Below, piece by piece: positions 44,244 to 51,980 of a stretch of 64,000 nucleotides of DNA; position 1 is the stretch's first letter; each line of letters starts with the position of its first letter. This stretch comes from Nocardia vulneris. Its GTDB lineage: Bacteria; Actinomycetota; Actinomycetes; Mycobacteriales; Mycobacteriaceae. The DNA lies in NCBI RefSeq assembly GCF_001613425.1, contig NZ_BDCI01000004.1, positions 1-64,000 on the forward strand, in the 5' to 3' direction. The notes below the pieces were generated by a model. The model did not search any database and was not told the origin of the DNA. It saw only the letters and a program-made list of their open reading frames with translations. The position numbers and the translations under genes are program-made.

Positions 44244-44563
44244 TCGGTCACCTCGGTGACTCCGAGGCTGAGCAGCGCCCACCGCCAGCCGTCGTCATCG
44301 TCGGCCGGCGCCGCATACAGAGGCTGCGAACCGGGGAGCTTCTTCATGCTCGGCCCGACCGGCGCGCCGCGCACCGGCTCGGCCGCATACACCAGCAGTT
44401 CGGGCAGTTGGTGGCGTGGCCGGCCGGGCTGCACGCACACCGCGACGTACTCGAATTCGCCCGCACCGTCGGGGTTCGGCAGCGGAGGACTCAGTTTGTA
44501 GCAGCGTGTCGGCCCCGGATAGATCCCCTGCACGAGGGGCACATGCACTGTCGCAGTTCGCAT
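44240..44563 (-). CDS. Tail-region protein of unknown function (107 aa)
   Basis: This 107-residue soluble protein begins MRTATVHVPLVQGIYPGPTRCYKLSPP. Its stop is fused to the next start, and it begins directly after the glycine-rich tail gene. No family is recognised. Confidence 0.65.
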   Translation of the reverse strand: MRTATVHVPLVQGIYPGPTRCYKLSPPLPNPDGAGEFEYVAVCVQPGRPRHQLPELLVYAAEPVRGAPVGPSMKKLPGSQPLYAAPADDDDGWRWALLSLGVTEVTE

Positions 44564-45478
44564 TTACGCTCCCGCCGATTGAATGACATACACCCGCCCC
44601 GAACCACCGACGCCGAAAGTGCCTGCGCTACCGCCGTCGCAGTTGCCTCCTGCGCCGCCGCCACCGCCCGGGCTGCCGCCGTTTCCGCCGTCGCCGCCGG
44701 AGCCGAAGATTCCGACGTCCCCGCCACCGGCGCCACCGCCGCCTCCCCCGCATGGGGTCAGCGATCCCGTCGAGACGCTGCCGCCGTCACCGCCGTCACC
44801 GGCCGCGCCGCCGCCGCCACTGCCGTCCGCGCCACCGGCGCCGCCCGCGGCGAGCGCCGTTGCGCCGCCGGGGAGTCCGCTGCTCGCGAATGCGCCGCCG
44901 TTGTTGCCGCCCGCGCCTGGTGCTGATGAGGACGACACCGCGCCGCGTGAGGTGAGGATCGCGCCGATCGTGCCCGCCGCCCCGACGAGGTAGGAACCGA
45001 ACGACGACACGCCACCCGCTTGCCCGGCCGAGGTGCCCGGCGCGCCGACGGTGATCGCCACGGTGGACGGCAGGTCTGCGGCGTTGAATTCCTGGTAGGC
45101 ATATCCGCCGTGTGTGCCGCCGAGCTTCTGACTGCTCGCGCCGCTGCCCGCCTGGCCTGCCTGGCCGCCGTTGATCACCGCCACACCGATCCGGCCGCCT
45201 TGATTGACCCAGGTGTCATTGCCGGAGTAGACGGTCATGGTGCCGCCGTCTTCGAGTGCGACGATGCGGGTTTCGTGGTTGGTGATCGATCCGGCGTAGC
45301 CGGTGATCGGGGCCTTCACGTCGTTCTCGTAGATCTGGCGCGCGCCGCCGTAGGAGCCCTGCACGCCGCCATTCATGATCGATTTCGCGGAGGCTTCGGT
45401 GAGGTCTTGGCCGTATCGCCACTCGCCACCGCCGCGGACCCACGCCTGATCTGGAGGGACGCCGCCAGGAGTTGTCAT
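44564..45478 (-). CDS. Glycine-rich minor tail protein
   Basis: In this 304-residue protein the first 130 residues resemble a tail attachment region (MTTPGGVPPDQAWVRGGGEWRYGQDLTEASAKSI, then a coil near TNHETRIVALEDG). The rest is a Gly/Ala-rich collagen-like or PGRS-like stretch ending GRVYVIQSAGA. Such glycine-rich domains form the distal part of some phage tails. It lies between lysis and fibre genes. Confidence 0.72.
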   Translation of the reverse strand: MTTPGGVPPDQAWVRGGGEWRYGQDLTEASAKSIMNGGVQGSYGGARQIYENDVKAPITGYAGSITNHETRIVALEDGGTMTVYSGNDTWVNQGGRIGVAVINGGQAGQAGSGASSQKLGGTHGGYAYQEFNAADLPSTVAITVGAPGTSAGQAGGVSSFGSYLVGAAGTIGAILTSRGAVSSSSAPGAGGNNGGAFASSGLPGGATALAAGGAGGADGSGGGGAAGDGGDGGSVSTGSLTPCGGGGGGAGGGDVGIFGSGGDGGNGGSPGGGGGAGGNCDGGSAGTFGVGGSGRVYVIQSAGA

Positions 45479-45937
45479 TCACCCTCCGCCGCAGACTGGG
45501 TCACCGATCGGATTCGCGGCACGCTGTTGGTCCGCCGACACAGACCACACGCGATAGTCGAGAATTGCCTTCTGCGTTCGCTCACGGGAATCCGATTGAG
45601 GGTTTGAAATAGAGTCCGCGATGACACCCATCATTGTGTCGAGCTGCCGCTGGTTCTCCGTGGAGATCTTCGAGCGCGCGACAAGGGACTCACGAAATTC
45701 CCGGTTGCATTCAGCCTGTGCGGCGGACTGCATTCCGCCGTAGGCGACGCTCGCGACGCTCAGCACGCCGACGACCACGAGCACGTAGGCTTGCTGCCGA
45801 TCTGTGTGCGGCAAGGTCGGTGCGGCGATGTGCTTGTCGCCGAACTTGTACTCGCGCCACGACATCGACAGGCCAGCGAAGAACCCTATTCCGATGCAAG
45901 CTGTCCCGAAAAGCAATTGCAGAATCACGCTATTCAC
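45479..45937 (-). CDS. Membrane protein of the lysis region (152 aa)
   Basis: The GTG at 45937 overlaps the previous gene by 8 bp. It has two membrane segments (ILQLLFGTACIGIGFFAGL and YVLVVVGVLSVASVAYG) and a soluble, helical C-terminus with ARSKISTENQRQLDTMMG. It could be a holin partner or spanin-like protein; no family match is certain. Confidence 0.6.
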   Translation of the reverse strand: MNSVILQLLFGTACIGIGFFAGLSMSWREYKFGDKHIAAPTLPHTDRQQAYVLVVVGVLSVASVAYGGMQSAAQAECNREFRESLVARSKISTENQRQLDTMMGVIADSISNPQSDSRERTQKAILDYRVWSVSADQQRAANPIGDPVCGGG

Positions 45938-46157
45938 TGGGATCTGCCTTCTTCTTAGGCTCCTTGTTTCGGCTTGCCTGGTAGCGTGCGGCGCCCAAGA
46001 GCCCGAGTAGTGCGCCCATGATTCCATTCGCGCCCGTATTGCTCTCGTATGCTTGGAAAAGCAACGGGGCGACGATATTCACTGCCCAGACAACGGTGAC
46101 GATATAGACCAGAACTGTGAGCGTTCGCGTGGAGACGCCGTATTCAGGCGCGCCCAT
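45930..46157 (-). CDS. Small membrane protein, possible second holin
   Basis: This 75-residue protein has two membrane segments (TLTVLVYIVTVVWAVNIVAPLLF and GIMGALLGLLGAARY) and a charged C-terminus KEPKKKADPSE, the layout of class II holins. It lies next to the r1t-like holin and endolysin. Confidence 0.6.
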   Translation of the reverse strand: MGAPEYGVSTRTLTVLVYIVTVVWAVNIVAPLLFQAYESNTGANGIMGALLGLLGAARYQASRNKEPKKKADPSE

Positions 46158-46214
46158 TTACCCCTCCTCGTAAGCCACCTCCAGCCGAGCGCCTGGAGTA
46201 ATCGAGTAGGGGCG

Positions 46215-46469
46215 TCAGTCCTCCAGGCGGCCAGCGGCGTCGCCAGCAGCATCGCCGCCCAACAGGCTCGGAGTGCTCCGGTTACCGAATCCGCTGGAGG
46301 CCATTGAAATCAGAACGCTGGCCAATGTCGCCGTCCCCGCGATGCTGAGCGCCGACGCCCAGTCGATGTCTGTGATCGCGACGCCAACCGTCATCGACGC
46401 CAGCAGTGCCTGCGCGAACGTTTTCCCGGCACGCTCCGCCGTGTCGGTCCAAAACTTTGCAGTCCTCAT
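46215..46469 (-). CDS. Holin (r1t-like)
   Basis: This 84-residue protein starting MRTAKFWTDTAERAGKTFAQALLAS then two hydrophobic stretches (VGVAITDIDWASALSIAG and LASVLISMASS) matches the pattern of r1t-type phage holins. Holins open the membrane so that endolysin can reach the wall. Its ATG overlaps the endolysin stop (ATGA). Confidence 0.8.
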   Translation of the reverse strand: MRTAKFWTDTAERAGKTFAQALLASMTVGVAITDIDWASALSIAGTATLASVLISMASSGFGNRSTPSLLGGDAAGDAAGRLED

Positions 46470-47389
46470 TTCCCACCTCGCAGCAGGGAAAGGATCTCGT
46501 CGAGCTTGGACTCGCATGCGCGGACGCGGGCATCGGTGTCGAGCACCCAGCCGACGAGGGTCTTTTTCTCCGCGTTGTCGCCGACGCCTTCGAGGGTGAA
46601 GCCATCCCAGACGACGTTGTTCCACAGGTCGACCCACATGTCGTAGGGCCACGGCTGTTCCGGTGTCCGCGTCGAGGGTTGGACGTGCTGCTCGTTCTCG
46701 ATTTGGCGAATCTTGTTGGGGAACGGATGCAGCTGCCCCGCCCCTTCGGCGACGATGTCTACCACGGGTGTTCCTCCTTGGATTCCGAACGAAGCCAGCA
46801 GATCTGGTAGTTCGAGGTCGGTGAAGTTCAGATCGACGCCACCCGGCCAGGGCGCGCACCGTCCGGAGTCGGTGTGCTGGTGCGCGAAATACCCGGAAGG
46901 CTTCTTCGCGGGGCTGCCCGGGGTGCGGCCGTAGGACGGCACCACCAGACGCATCCACGCCGGTCGGGTCGGCCAGAGGTCGAAGTTCGAAACGGGGTTC
47001 CAGTAGCCGATGACACGGCGGTTGTCGCCGTGCCAGCGAGCCAGCCGCTCGGCTTCGTCGTTCACTTCCGCGGACTGGTCACCGCGGATCACGCCGCCGG
47101 CGTCTTCGACGTCGATCATCGTGACCAGCCGCGGGTGCCCCCACAGTCCGGCTTCGGTGAGCTGATCTCTGTGGAGGTCACAGTTCATCTGCCCGGGCCG
47201 GAAGAAGTAGTAGGCGATGACCGCCTGCAGCTTCCCGCTGTCGAGCATGTCGCGGGCGCGGCGGGCGTTGACCTGACCGAGGGTGTCTACTCGGTCTCCG
47301 GAGTTCGTGCGGAAGCAGAACAGCGGATGCGGGTAGGTGTCGTCGACCGGGATCCCTTGGTATTGGCTGACGTCGGCCCAGGCGGTCAT
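46466..47389 (-). CDS. Endolysin with GH25-like muramidase domain
   Basis: This 307-residue protein has an N-terminal GH25-like lysozyme domain: WADVSQYQG near residue 5 (catalytic Asp) and the DxE-type motif MIDVED near 93, then a C-terminal part with a helical tail (LDTDARVRACESKLDEILSLL) that may oligomerise. It should cleave peptidoglycan glycan chains. ATG at 47389 overlaps the M15 gene stop; a GTG 3 codons earlier is less likely. Confidence 0.8.
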   Translation of the reverse strand: MTAWADVSQYQGIPVDDTYPHPLFCFRTNSGDRVDTLGQVNARRARDMLDSGKLQAVIAYYFFRPGQMNCDLHRDQLTEAGLWGHPRLVTMIDVEDAGGVIRGDQSAEVNDEAERLARWHGDNRRVIGYWNPVSNFDLWPTRPAWMRLVVPSYGRTPGSPAKKPSGYFAHQHTDSGRCAPWPGGVDLNFTDLELPDLLASFGIQGGTPVVDIVAEGAGQLHPFPNKIRQIENEQHVQPSTRTPEQPWPYDMWVDLWNNVVWDGFTLEGVGDNAEKKTLVGWVLDTDARVRACESKLDEILSLLRGGK

Positions 47390-47946
47390 CGGGGCCACCT
47401 GGATGGCGGGATGAGCTGCATGAATCCTTCGACTACTCGCTGGCTGTACTGTGAGGCTGGCTCGGGCCCGTAGATGCCGAGGTGTCCGTCACGCAGACGG
47501 GCTGCGAATTCGGCGATCCACGGGTAGCCCTCTTCGTAGCCGATCTGGTAGTGCATCTCATCGGCTCGGTTCCAGTCGGCGCCCCAGAAGACGGTGCCTT
47601 CGAACAGCTTCAGTCCTGCACGGACTTTCGCGATCCGGGCTTGCGGCATCACCCGGCGGCCCCACGGATATTGCGGGGCGTTGAGGTCGATCGCCGTGCC
47701 TGAGAGGTGGTTGGAGTTGGGGACGTCGTTGGTGGCCGACCAGCCCCACACCGGGGAGACGATCTCCTCGACGTTGCGGTCGTACCAGACCATCCACGCG
47801 CCGAGGATGGTGCTCACGTCGCCCTTGCGGAGCGGGGCGGTATCGATGAAATGCAGAGGGACGGAAGCGATTTCGCATTCGTTACGGTTGCACATCCGCC
47901 AGCCGTTTTCGCTGTGGGTGTTGCCGTAGACGGTGCGGAAGCTCAT
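47386..47946 (-). CDS. M15-family peptidase, second lysin
   Basis: This 186-residue protein has the VanY/M15_4 zinc motifs SNHLSGTAIDLN (His and Asp ligands) and DEMHYQIGY (final His). Phage members cut the peptide stem of peptidoglycan. Together with the adjacent GH25-like protein it forms a two-enzyme lysis system, where many actinophages carry one multidomain LysA. Confidence 0.85.
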   Translation of the reverse strand: MSFRTVYGNTHSENGWRMCNRNECEIASVPLHFIDTAPLRKGDVSTILGAWMVWYDRNVEEIVSPVWGWSATNDVPNSNHLSGTAIDLNAPQYPWGRRVMPQARIAKVRAGLKLFEGTVFWGADWNRADEMHYQIGYEEGYPWIAEFAARLRDGHLGIYGPEPASQYSQRVVEGFMQLIPPSRWPR

Positions 47947-48026
47947 CGCGGCCACCGAGCAAGCTGCAGCGCGAGCGAGACGATGGCCAGGATGAGCAGG
48001 ACCAGGGTCATGGTGTCGTGATTCAT
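47943..48026 (-). CDS. 27-residue single-pass membrane peptide
   Basis: ATG at 48026 begins MNHDTMTLVLLILAIVSL and ends with LARWPR, a single hydrophobic helix with a short polar N-terminus. It exactly fills the space between two genes: it begins next to the previous stop and its TGA overlaps the M15 start. This coupling and the topology support a real gene, perhaps a holin regulator or antiholin. Confidence 0.6.
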   Translation of the reverse strand: MNHDTMTLVLLILAIVSLALQLARWPR

Positions 48027-48434
48027 CTATGCGTCTCCGTTCACTACGCGCGCATGGTTCGGCGGTTCGGGGATCTCGGGGACGGCGCCGAGCGCGCGGG
48101 CTTGCTGGACGATGTCGTCGACCTCGTGCGGGGTCATCTCGGCGAGGTTCGGCAGGATCGGCAGGTCGGGTTCGGGGGTGTCGATCGGCACCCAGCGACC
48201 CATGCCGTTCATTGGATGCTGCTGCCCCCGGAAGGGACGCTGGAACTTCACGGTCTGCAACTCGGGATGGTGCCGGAATCCGCAGTTCCACAATGCTTTT
48301 GCGAGATTCTTGGCCACGAACAGCGGCAGCAGTATCGGCGTCTGACCGGTCGCCGGCGGGCACACGAGCGCCCACAGGGCGTGCTCCTCGGGGTCGTCCA
48401 TGTTGCATTCGGATTGGTGCGGGATGCGGGTCAT
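48027..48434 (-). CDS. Phage gene 29-like protein (DUF2744)
   Basis: This 135-residue protein begins MTRIPHQSECNMDDPEEHALWALVC and contains GRQQHPMNGMGRWVPIDTP-like residues that I associate with the actinophage gene 29 family of unknown role. A perfect AGGAGG precedes ATG 48434. It links tail and lysis genes. Confidence 0.65.
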   Translation of the reverse strand: MTRIPHQSECNMDDPEEHALWALVCPPATGQTPILLPLFVAKNLAKALWNCGFRHHPELQTVKFQRPFRGQQHPMNGMGRWVPIDTPEPDLPILPNLAEMTPHEVDDIVQQARALGAVPEIPEPPNHARVVNGDA

Positions 48435-48442
48435 GTCACCTC

Positions 48443-50623
48443 CTAGAGCACGCCCAGATCTTGGGCAATCGAGAGGACGTCCTGGAGAACTTCGAGCGCC
48501 TTCAGGACGGGGTCTTCGAACTCCCGCTCGCCGACCTGAATCTTCCAAGCGGGCGCTTCGTCACGTGACGCCGCGAGGGTGAGTTCGGTGATGCGGTCGA
48601 CGAACACCCGTCCGGCGGGCATACCCTTGACGGTGGTGCCGACGCGGTCACCGATGTCCATGTGCCCGAACCCGCGCGCCCCGACGAGGTACGGCGCGCC
48701 GTCAGCGACGACCACACTGTGGGAGGTCTGCTCGCGGGTCAGCCAGAACCCGGTCCGCAGAGCGATCAGGGCAGCGAGGCTGTAGGCGCGGTCAGCGCCG
48801 TCGCCCCACTTCTCGTGATAGTGGCTCCACCCCAACCGTTGTGCGCGCTCGGGCGACTTCCAGGACATGAAGGCCAACAGGACGTCGGTGTAGAGCGGCT
48901 TGAGGATCGCGTCGAGGGTACCGCCGATGGGCGGGATGAACACCGCTGCAGCGATGAGGTCTCCGGCCGTGTTGTGCGACCAAACGCCGTTGCCCGAGTA
49001 AGTCACCCAGCCCGGAACGTGCATGTCGTAGAAGTCCTGGACCCCGACCGACCTAGCCGATACAACCGGTGAGTACTCGACAGCTCCCCCATCGGGCACT
49101 CCGATCCAGGCCGCGTCCGGCAGGTCGTCGTTGGGCGGGGCGATGTCGACCGCCGTCGCCGGACTTACTGCGGCTACTTCGGTCCCGATCGCAGTCGCCC
49201 CGGCTTCTGCCCAGCCCGCCCGGGTCAGCCAGCGGTGCCGCGTCGTCGCGGTGATCGTCTGGCCGTTCGCGAGCGTGTACTCGAAGAGTTCGGTGCGGCC
49301 CTTCTTGAATGCGAAATCTGCTGTCGCGCCTACTCGCTCGCCATTGGGGGTCAACGCCCAGACGCGGAACGGGGTCCCTCGCGCGGCGAGCGCATCGATG
49401 CGCTCCTTGCCGTCGGGGCCATCGATGATCGTCTCCCCGGCCACGCATTGGATCGCTGCGCTGATGAGCTCGTTGACGCCGGGCATCGAGTGCCCGCCCG
49501 TTGTCACTTGGACATCCGTCGCGGGCCGTTGCTTGAAGCTGGATGATTGCACGCCGATGCCGTGGCGCAGGATCACCCACGGCGCTTCGGGGAGGGTGCC
49601 CATCCATCCGGGCTGGGTGTACTCAACCGGGAACGACGGGTCGTTGATGATGTCGACACCCTCGGTGAGGCCGTCGGATTCAATCGTGGTGAACGCCCGC
49701 ACCAGCCCGGTGAGGAGGTTCCCGCCGAAGGATGTGCCGGTAGTCCAGCCGGACTTGTCGACGATGTCCCACACCAGGCAGCCGTGGCGCAGGTTCGCGC
49801 CCGGCCACGGTGGCGGGTCGCCGTCGAGGTAACGCCTCGCCACCCAAGACAGTTGCCCGTCCTGCATGATCCGCTTGGACATGTCGTAGGCGGATTTCAT
49901 GCGCGAGAACGGGATCGCGAACGGGGAGTTGTCCTCGTCGATCGCGCCCGGCGCGACGACCATGCTCCAGGTGGAGATGTCGAAGTTGAACCACTGCGAG
50001 GGGTCGAGCGGGTCGTCGGGGAGCATCCACAGCGACGACTCCAGGCGCATGATGTTCACCGCGAGGGTCAGCTTCACCGCCCACTTCGCCGGCCCGAACA
50101 TGAACCACAGCCGCGGGAACTGGATCTCGGCCGGTAAGAAAGGATTCGGCCAGCACCGGATGTGCTTGAGTTCTTCCAGGTCGTGCTTGAAGGTGATCTT
50201 CACCGAGGCGGTGCCCTGGTCGGTGAAGATCGTGTCGACCTCTTCCATGCGCCCGCCCCACCGCAAGCCGTCTTTGTCGACGGTGACGTGGATGCCGTAC
50301 GGGTCGCGGTCGGGGTCCATCGCCCACTCGGCGAGGTAGTACTTCTCGCCCTTCGGCGTGTACATGGGGATCTCGAGGACGCCGATACCGGTCTCGTTGT
50401 CGAGGAGCTGCCACTCGCTACGGATCTCGTTGCGGACCACACCACGCAGCACCCAGTCGCCATCCCACAGCCGGATCAGCGGAGGCCGGATGCGGCGGAG
50501 TCTGCGCTCCCGTCGCTCGGCGACAGCTTGGGCGTGCACCGCGGTGAGGTCCTGCGGCGGGACCGAGGGAAACACCGACTCCCCCGGGTAGACGTTCTCC
50601 CCAGGGTAGAGATAGGTGGGCAT
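48443..50623 (-). CDS. Minor tail protein precursor with mini-intein
   Basis: This 726-residue precursor has N-extein residues 1-392 and C-extein 552-726, which together form a 567-residue tail protein (Gp28/minor tail type: RLWDGDWVLRGVVRNEIRSEWQLLDNETG and later GWSHYHEKWGDGADRAYSLAALIAL). The intein occupies residues 393-551. It follows two other minor tail genes in the usual order after the tape measure. The extein junction IQ/TAGDLIAAA is uninterrupted in frame. Confidence 0.85.
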   Translation of the reverse strand: MPTYLYPGENVYPGESVFPSVPPQDLTAVHAQAVAERRERRLRRIRPPLIRLWDGDWVLRGVVRNEIRSEWQLLDNETGIGVLEIPMYTPKGEKYYLAEWAMDPDRDPYGIHVTVDKDGLRWGGRMEEVDTIFTDQGTASVKITFKHDLEELKHIRCWPNPFLPAEIQFPRLWFMFGPAKWAVKLTLAVNIMRLESSLWMLPDDPLDPSQWFNFDISTWSMVVAPGAIDEDNSPFAIPFSRMKSAYDMSKRIMQDGQLSWVARRYLDGDPPPWPGANLRHGCLVWDIVDKSGWTTGTSFGGNLLTGLVRAFTTIESDGLTEGVDIINDPSFPVEYTQPGWMGTLPEAPWVILRHGIGVQSSSFKQRPATDVQVTTGGHSMPGVNELISAAIQCVAGETIIDGPDGKERIDALAARGTPFRVWALTPNGERVGATADFAFKKGRTELFEYTLANGQTITATTRHRWLTRAGWAEAGATAIGTEVAAVSPATAVDIAPPNDDLPDAAWIGVPDGGAVEYSPVVSARSVGVQDFYDMHVPGWVTYSGNGVWSHNTAGDLIAAAVFIPPIGGTLDAILKPLYTDVLLAFMSWKSPERAQRLGWSHYHEKWGDGADRAYSLAALIALRTGFWLTREQTSHSVVVADGAPYLVGARGFGHMDIGDRVGTTVKGMPAGRVFVDRITELTLAASRDEAPAWKIQVGEREFEDPVLKALEVLQDVLSIAQDLGVL
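48971..49447 (-). other. Mini-intein (159 residues, no endonuclease)
   Basis: The element starts with Cys (CVAGETIIDG, block A), has the block B ITATTRHRWLTRAGW, and ends with block F/G (VQDFYDMHVPGWVTYSGNGVWSHN) in which terminal His-Asn is followed by Thr as the +1 residue. Typical mini-inteins are 130-170 residues. No LAGLIDADG or HNH motif fits between the splicing halves, so homing ability has been lost. Confidence 0.88.
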
Positions 50624-51076
50624 TTACGCGTAGGTCCCGGAGAACAGGATCGCCAGGCCGGTGCCGGGCGTGCCGCCTGGGGCCACGTCTGCGGTGAGGA
50701 CGTCGTTCTGGGCGAGACTCACTGTGCCGGTCCAGGTTTGGTTCGTCGCCGGTTGCGCTACCGTGACCGTCGGCATCCCCGTCGCGGACCCGTTCTTCTT
50801 GATCGTGATCACCGTGGAGCCGCTGCCGTCCGCGGTGCCGAACCTCACCCGAATCCGGGTCAGCGTGATCCCCGCGGGCATCGCGATGCCCAGCGTTGCA
50901 CCGTTCAACCCGGAGGCACGGGTGGCGGAGTTGGTGACGATCAGCTCATGCGCCCACGGCTTCGGCTGGGTCAGCGACGCCTGATAGATCCCCTCCTCGA
51001 TGTAGTTGAGTGCGTCGGCGTCGACCTCCGTCCCGCCGACCTCACCGTTGGCCCAGGTCTGCTTCGTGTAGGCCAT
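50624..51076 (-). CDS. Tail protein (150 aa, beta-rich)
   Basis: The protein begins MAYTKQTWANGEVGGTEVDADALNYIEEGI, a start often seen in actinophage tail proteins, followed by beta strands (GITLTRIRVRFGTADGSGSTVITI). It overlaps the gene upstream by one base and abuts the intein-bearing gene. Confidence 0.72.
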   Translation of the reverse strand: MAYTKQTWANGEVGGTEVDADALNYIEEGIYQASLTQPKPWAHELIVTNSATRASGLNGATLGIAMPAGITLTRIRVRFGTADGSGSTVITIKKNGSATGMPTVTVAQPATNQTWTGTVSLAQNDVLTADVAPGGTPGTGLAILFSGTYA

Positions 51077-51978
51077 CAGCGCATCCCCCAGGCTCGGGTC
51101 CAGTTGCGGGCGCAGTGCACCAGCACCGTCGACCCGGTCGGCCCGTTGCAGGCGACCGGGAGATCAGTGGGCGGAGTCCACGGCGGGACGGGGAACAAGA
51201 ACTGCACGCCGTTCATCAGCGACCAAAAGTTCGGTGTACCGGGCCGCACGACCTGCTCTTCGAACGGGTCGGTGTCGATGTCGACCGCGGCACCGGAGGA
51301 GAGAGTGGGCATGACGATCGTGCGCGCCGTCGACGTGGCAGCCTGGTCTGCGATGTCGGCAGGCAGGTCATCGGCCGAGAAGGTCTCCGACCCGTACCAG
51401 GAGTAGTCCGGGAGCGTCCATGTCCCCGGCGCGGAGATGGTCCACTTCAGCCACATCGGCCGGTCGGTGGGATTGGACACCGTCACTGTCCCGGACTGTG
51501 CGCCGGAGGCTTGCGATACCCAGGTGTCGGTGACATCGGCCTCCACGAACCACGGGATCCCCGCCCGGCACTGCATCTCCACTTCCACGTAACCGCGCTT
51601 GCCCGGGTCGCGGGCGAGCCCTACGCGGGGGGCTTCGAATGGCCGGCACGACAGGTGCCTTCGAGAGTTGGGGGTTTCGATCCACAGCTTCGAGTCCTGG
51701 CTGTAGGACCAGGCCTTGCGGAACTCCGAGTCCAGGTCCTCCCAGGTTTCGCCTTCGCCGCGGATGAACACCTTGAAGGTGACGTCGCGGGCGTCCCAGC
51801 GGACGCCGCCAGGGCTCGAGCCGAGCTGGAACGCGGTCTGGGTCCAGATGGTCCGCACTGGTGCATCGACGATGCCGTCGAGGGCGGTGAGGATAACGCC
51901 GCGGTCGCCCTGGCCAGGACCGTGCAGGCGGAACCACTCCCCGGTGTAGCTCTCGAGCTCGACAATCGTCGTAGCCAC
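51076..51978 (-). CDS. Distal tail / minor tail protein
   Basis: This 300-residue protein directly after the tape measure gene, the normal place of the distal tail protein. It has ELESYTGEWFRLHGPGQGDRGVILTALDGIVDAP at the start, typical of siphophage Dit-like minor tail proteins. GTG at 51978 follows AGGAGG by 5 bases; a GTG at 51984 overlaps the tape measure stop and is an alternative. Confidence 0.78.
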   Translation of the reverse strand: MATTIVELESYTGEWFRLHGPGQGDRGVILTALDGIVDAPVRTIWTQTAFQLGSSPGGVRWDARDVTFKVFIRGEGETWEDLDSEFRKAWSYSQDSKLWIETPNSRRHLSCRPFEAPRVGLARDPGKRGYVEVEMQCRAGIPWFVEADVTDTWVSQASGAQSGTVTVSNPTDRPMWLKWTISAPGTWTLPDYSWYGSETFSADDLPADIADQAATSTARTIVMPTLSSGAAVDIDTDPFEEQVVRPGTPNFWSLMNGVQFLFPVPPWTPPTDLPVACNGPTGSTVLVHCARNWTRAWGMR

Positions 51979-51980
51979 CC

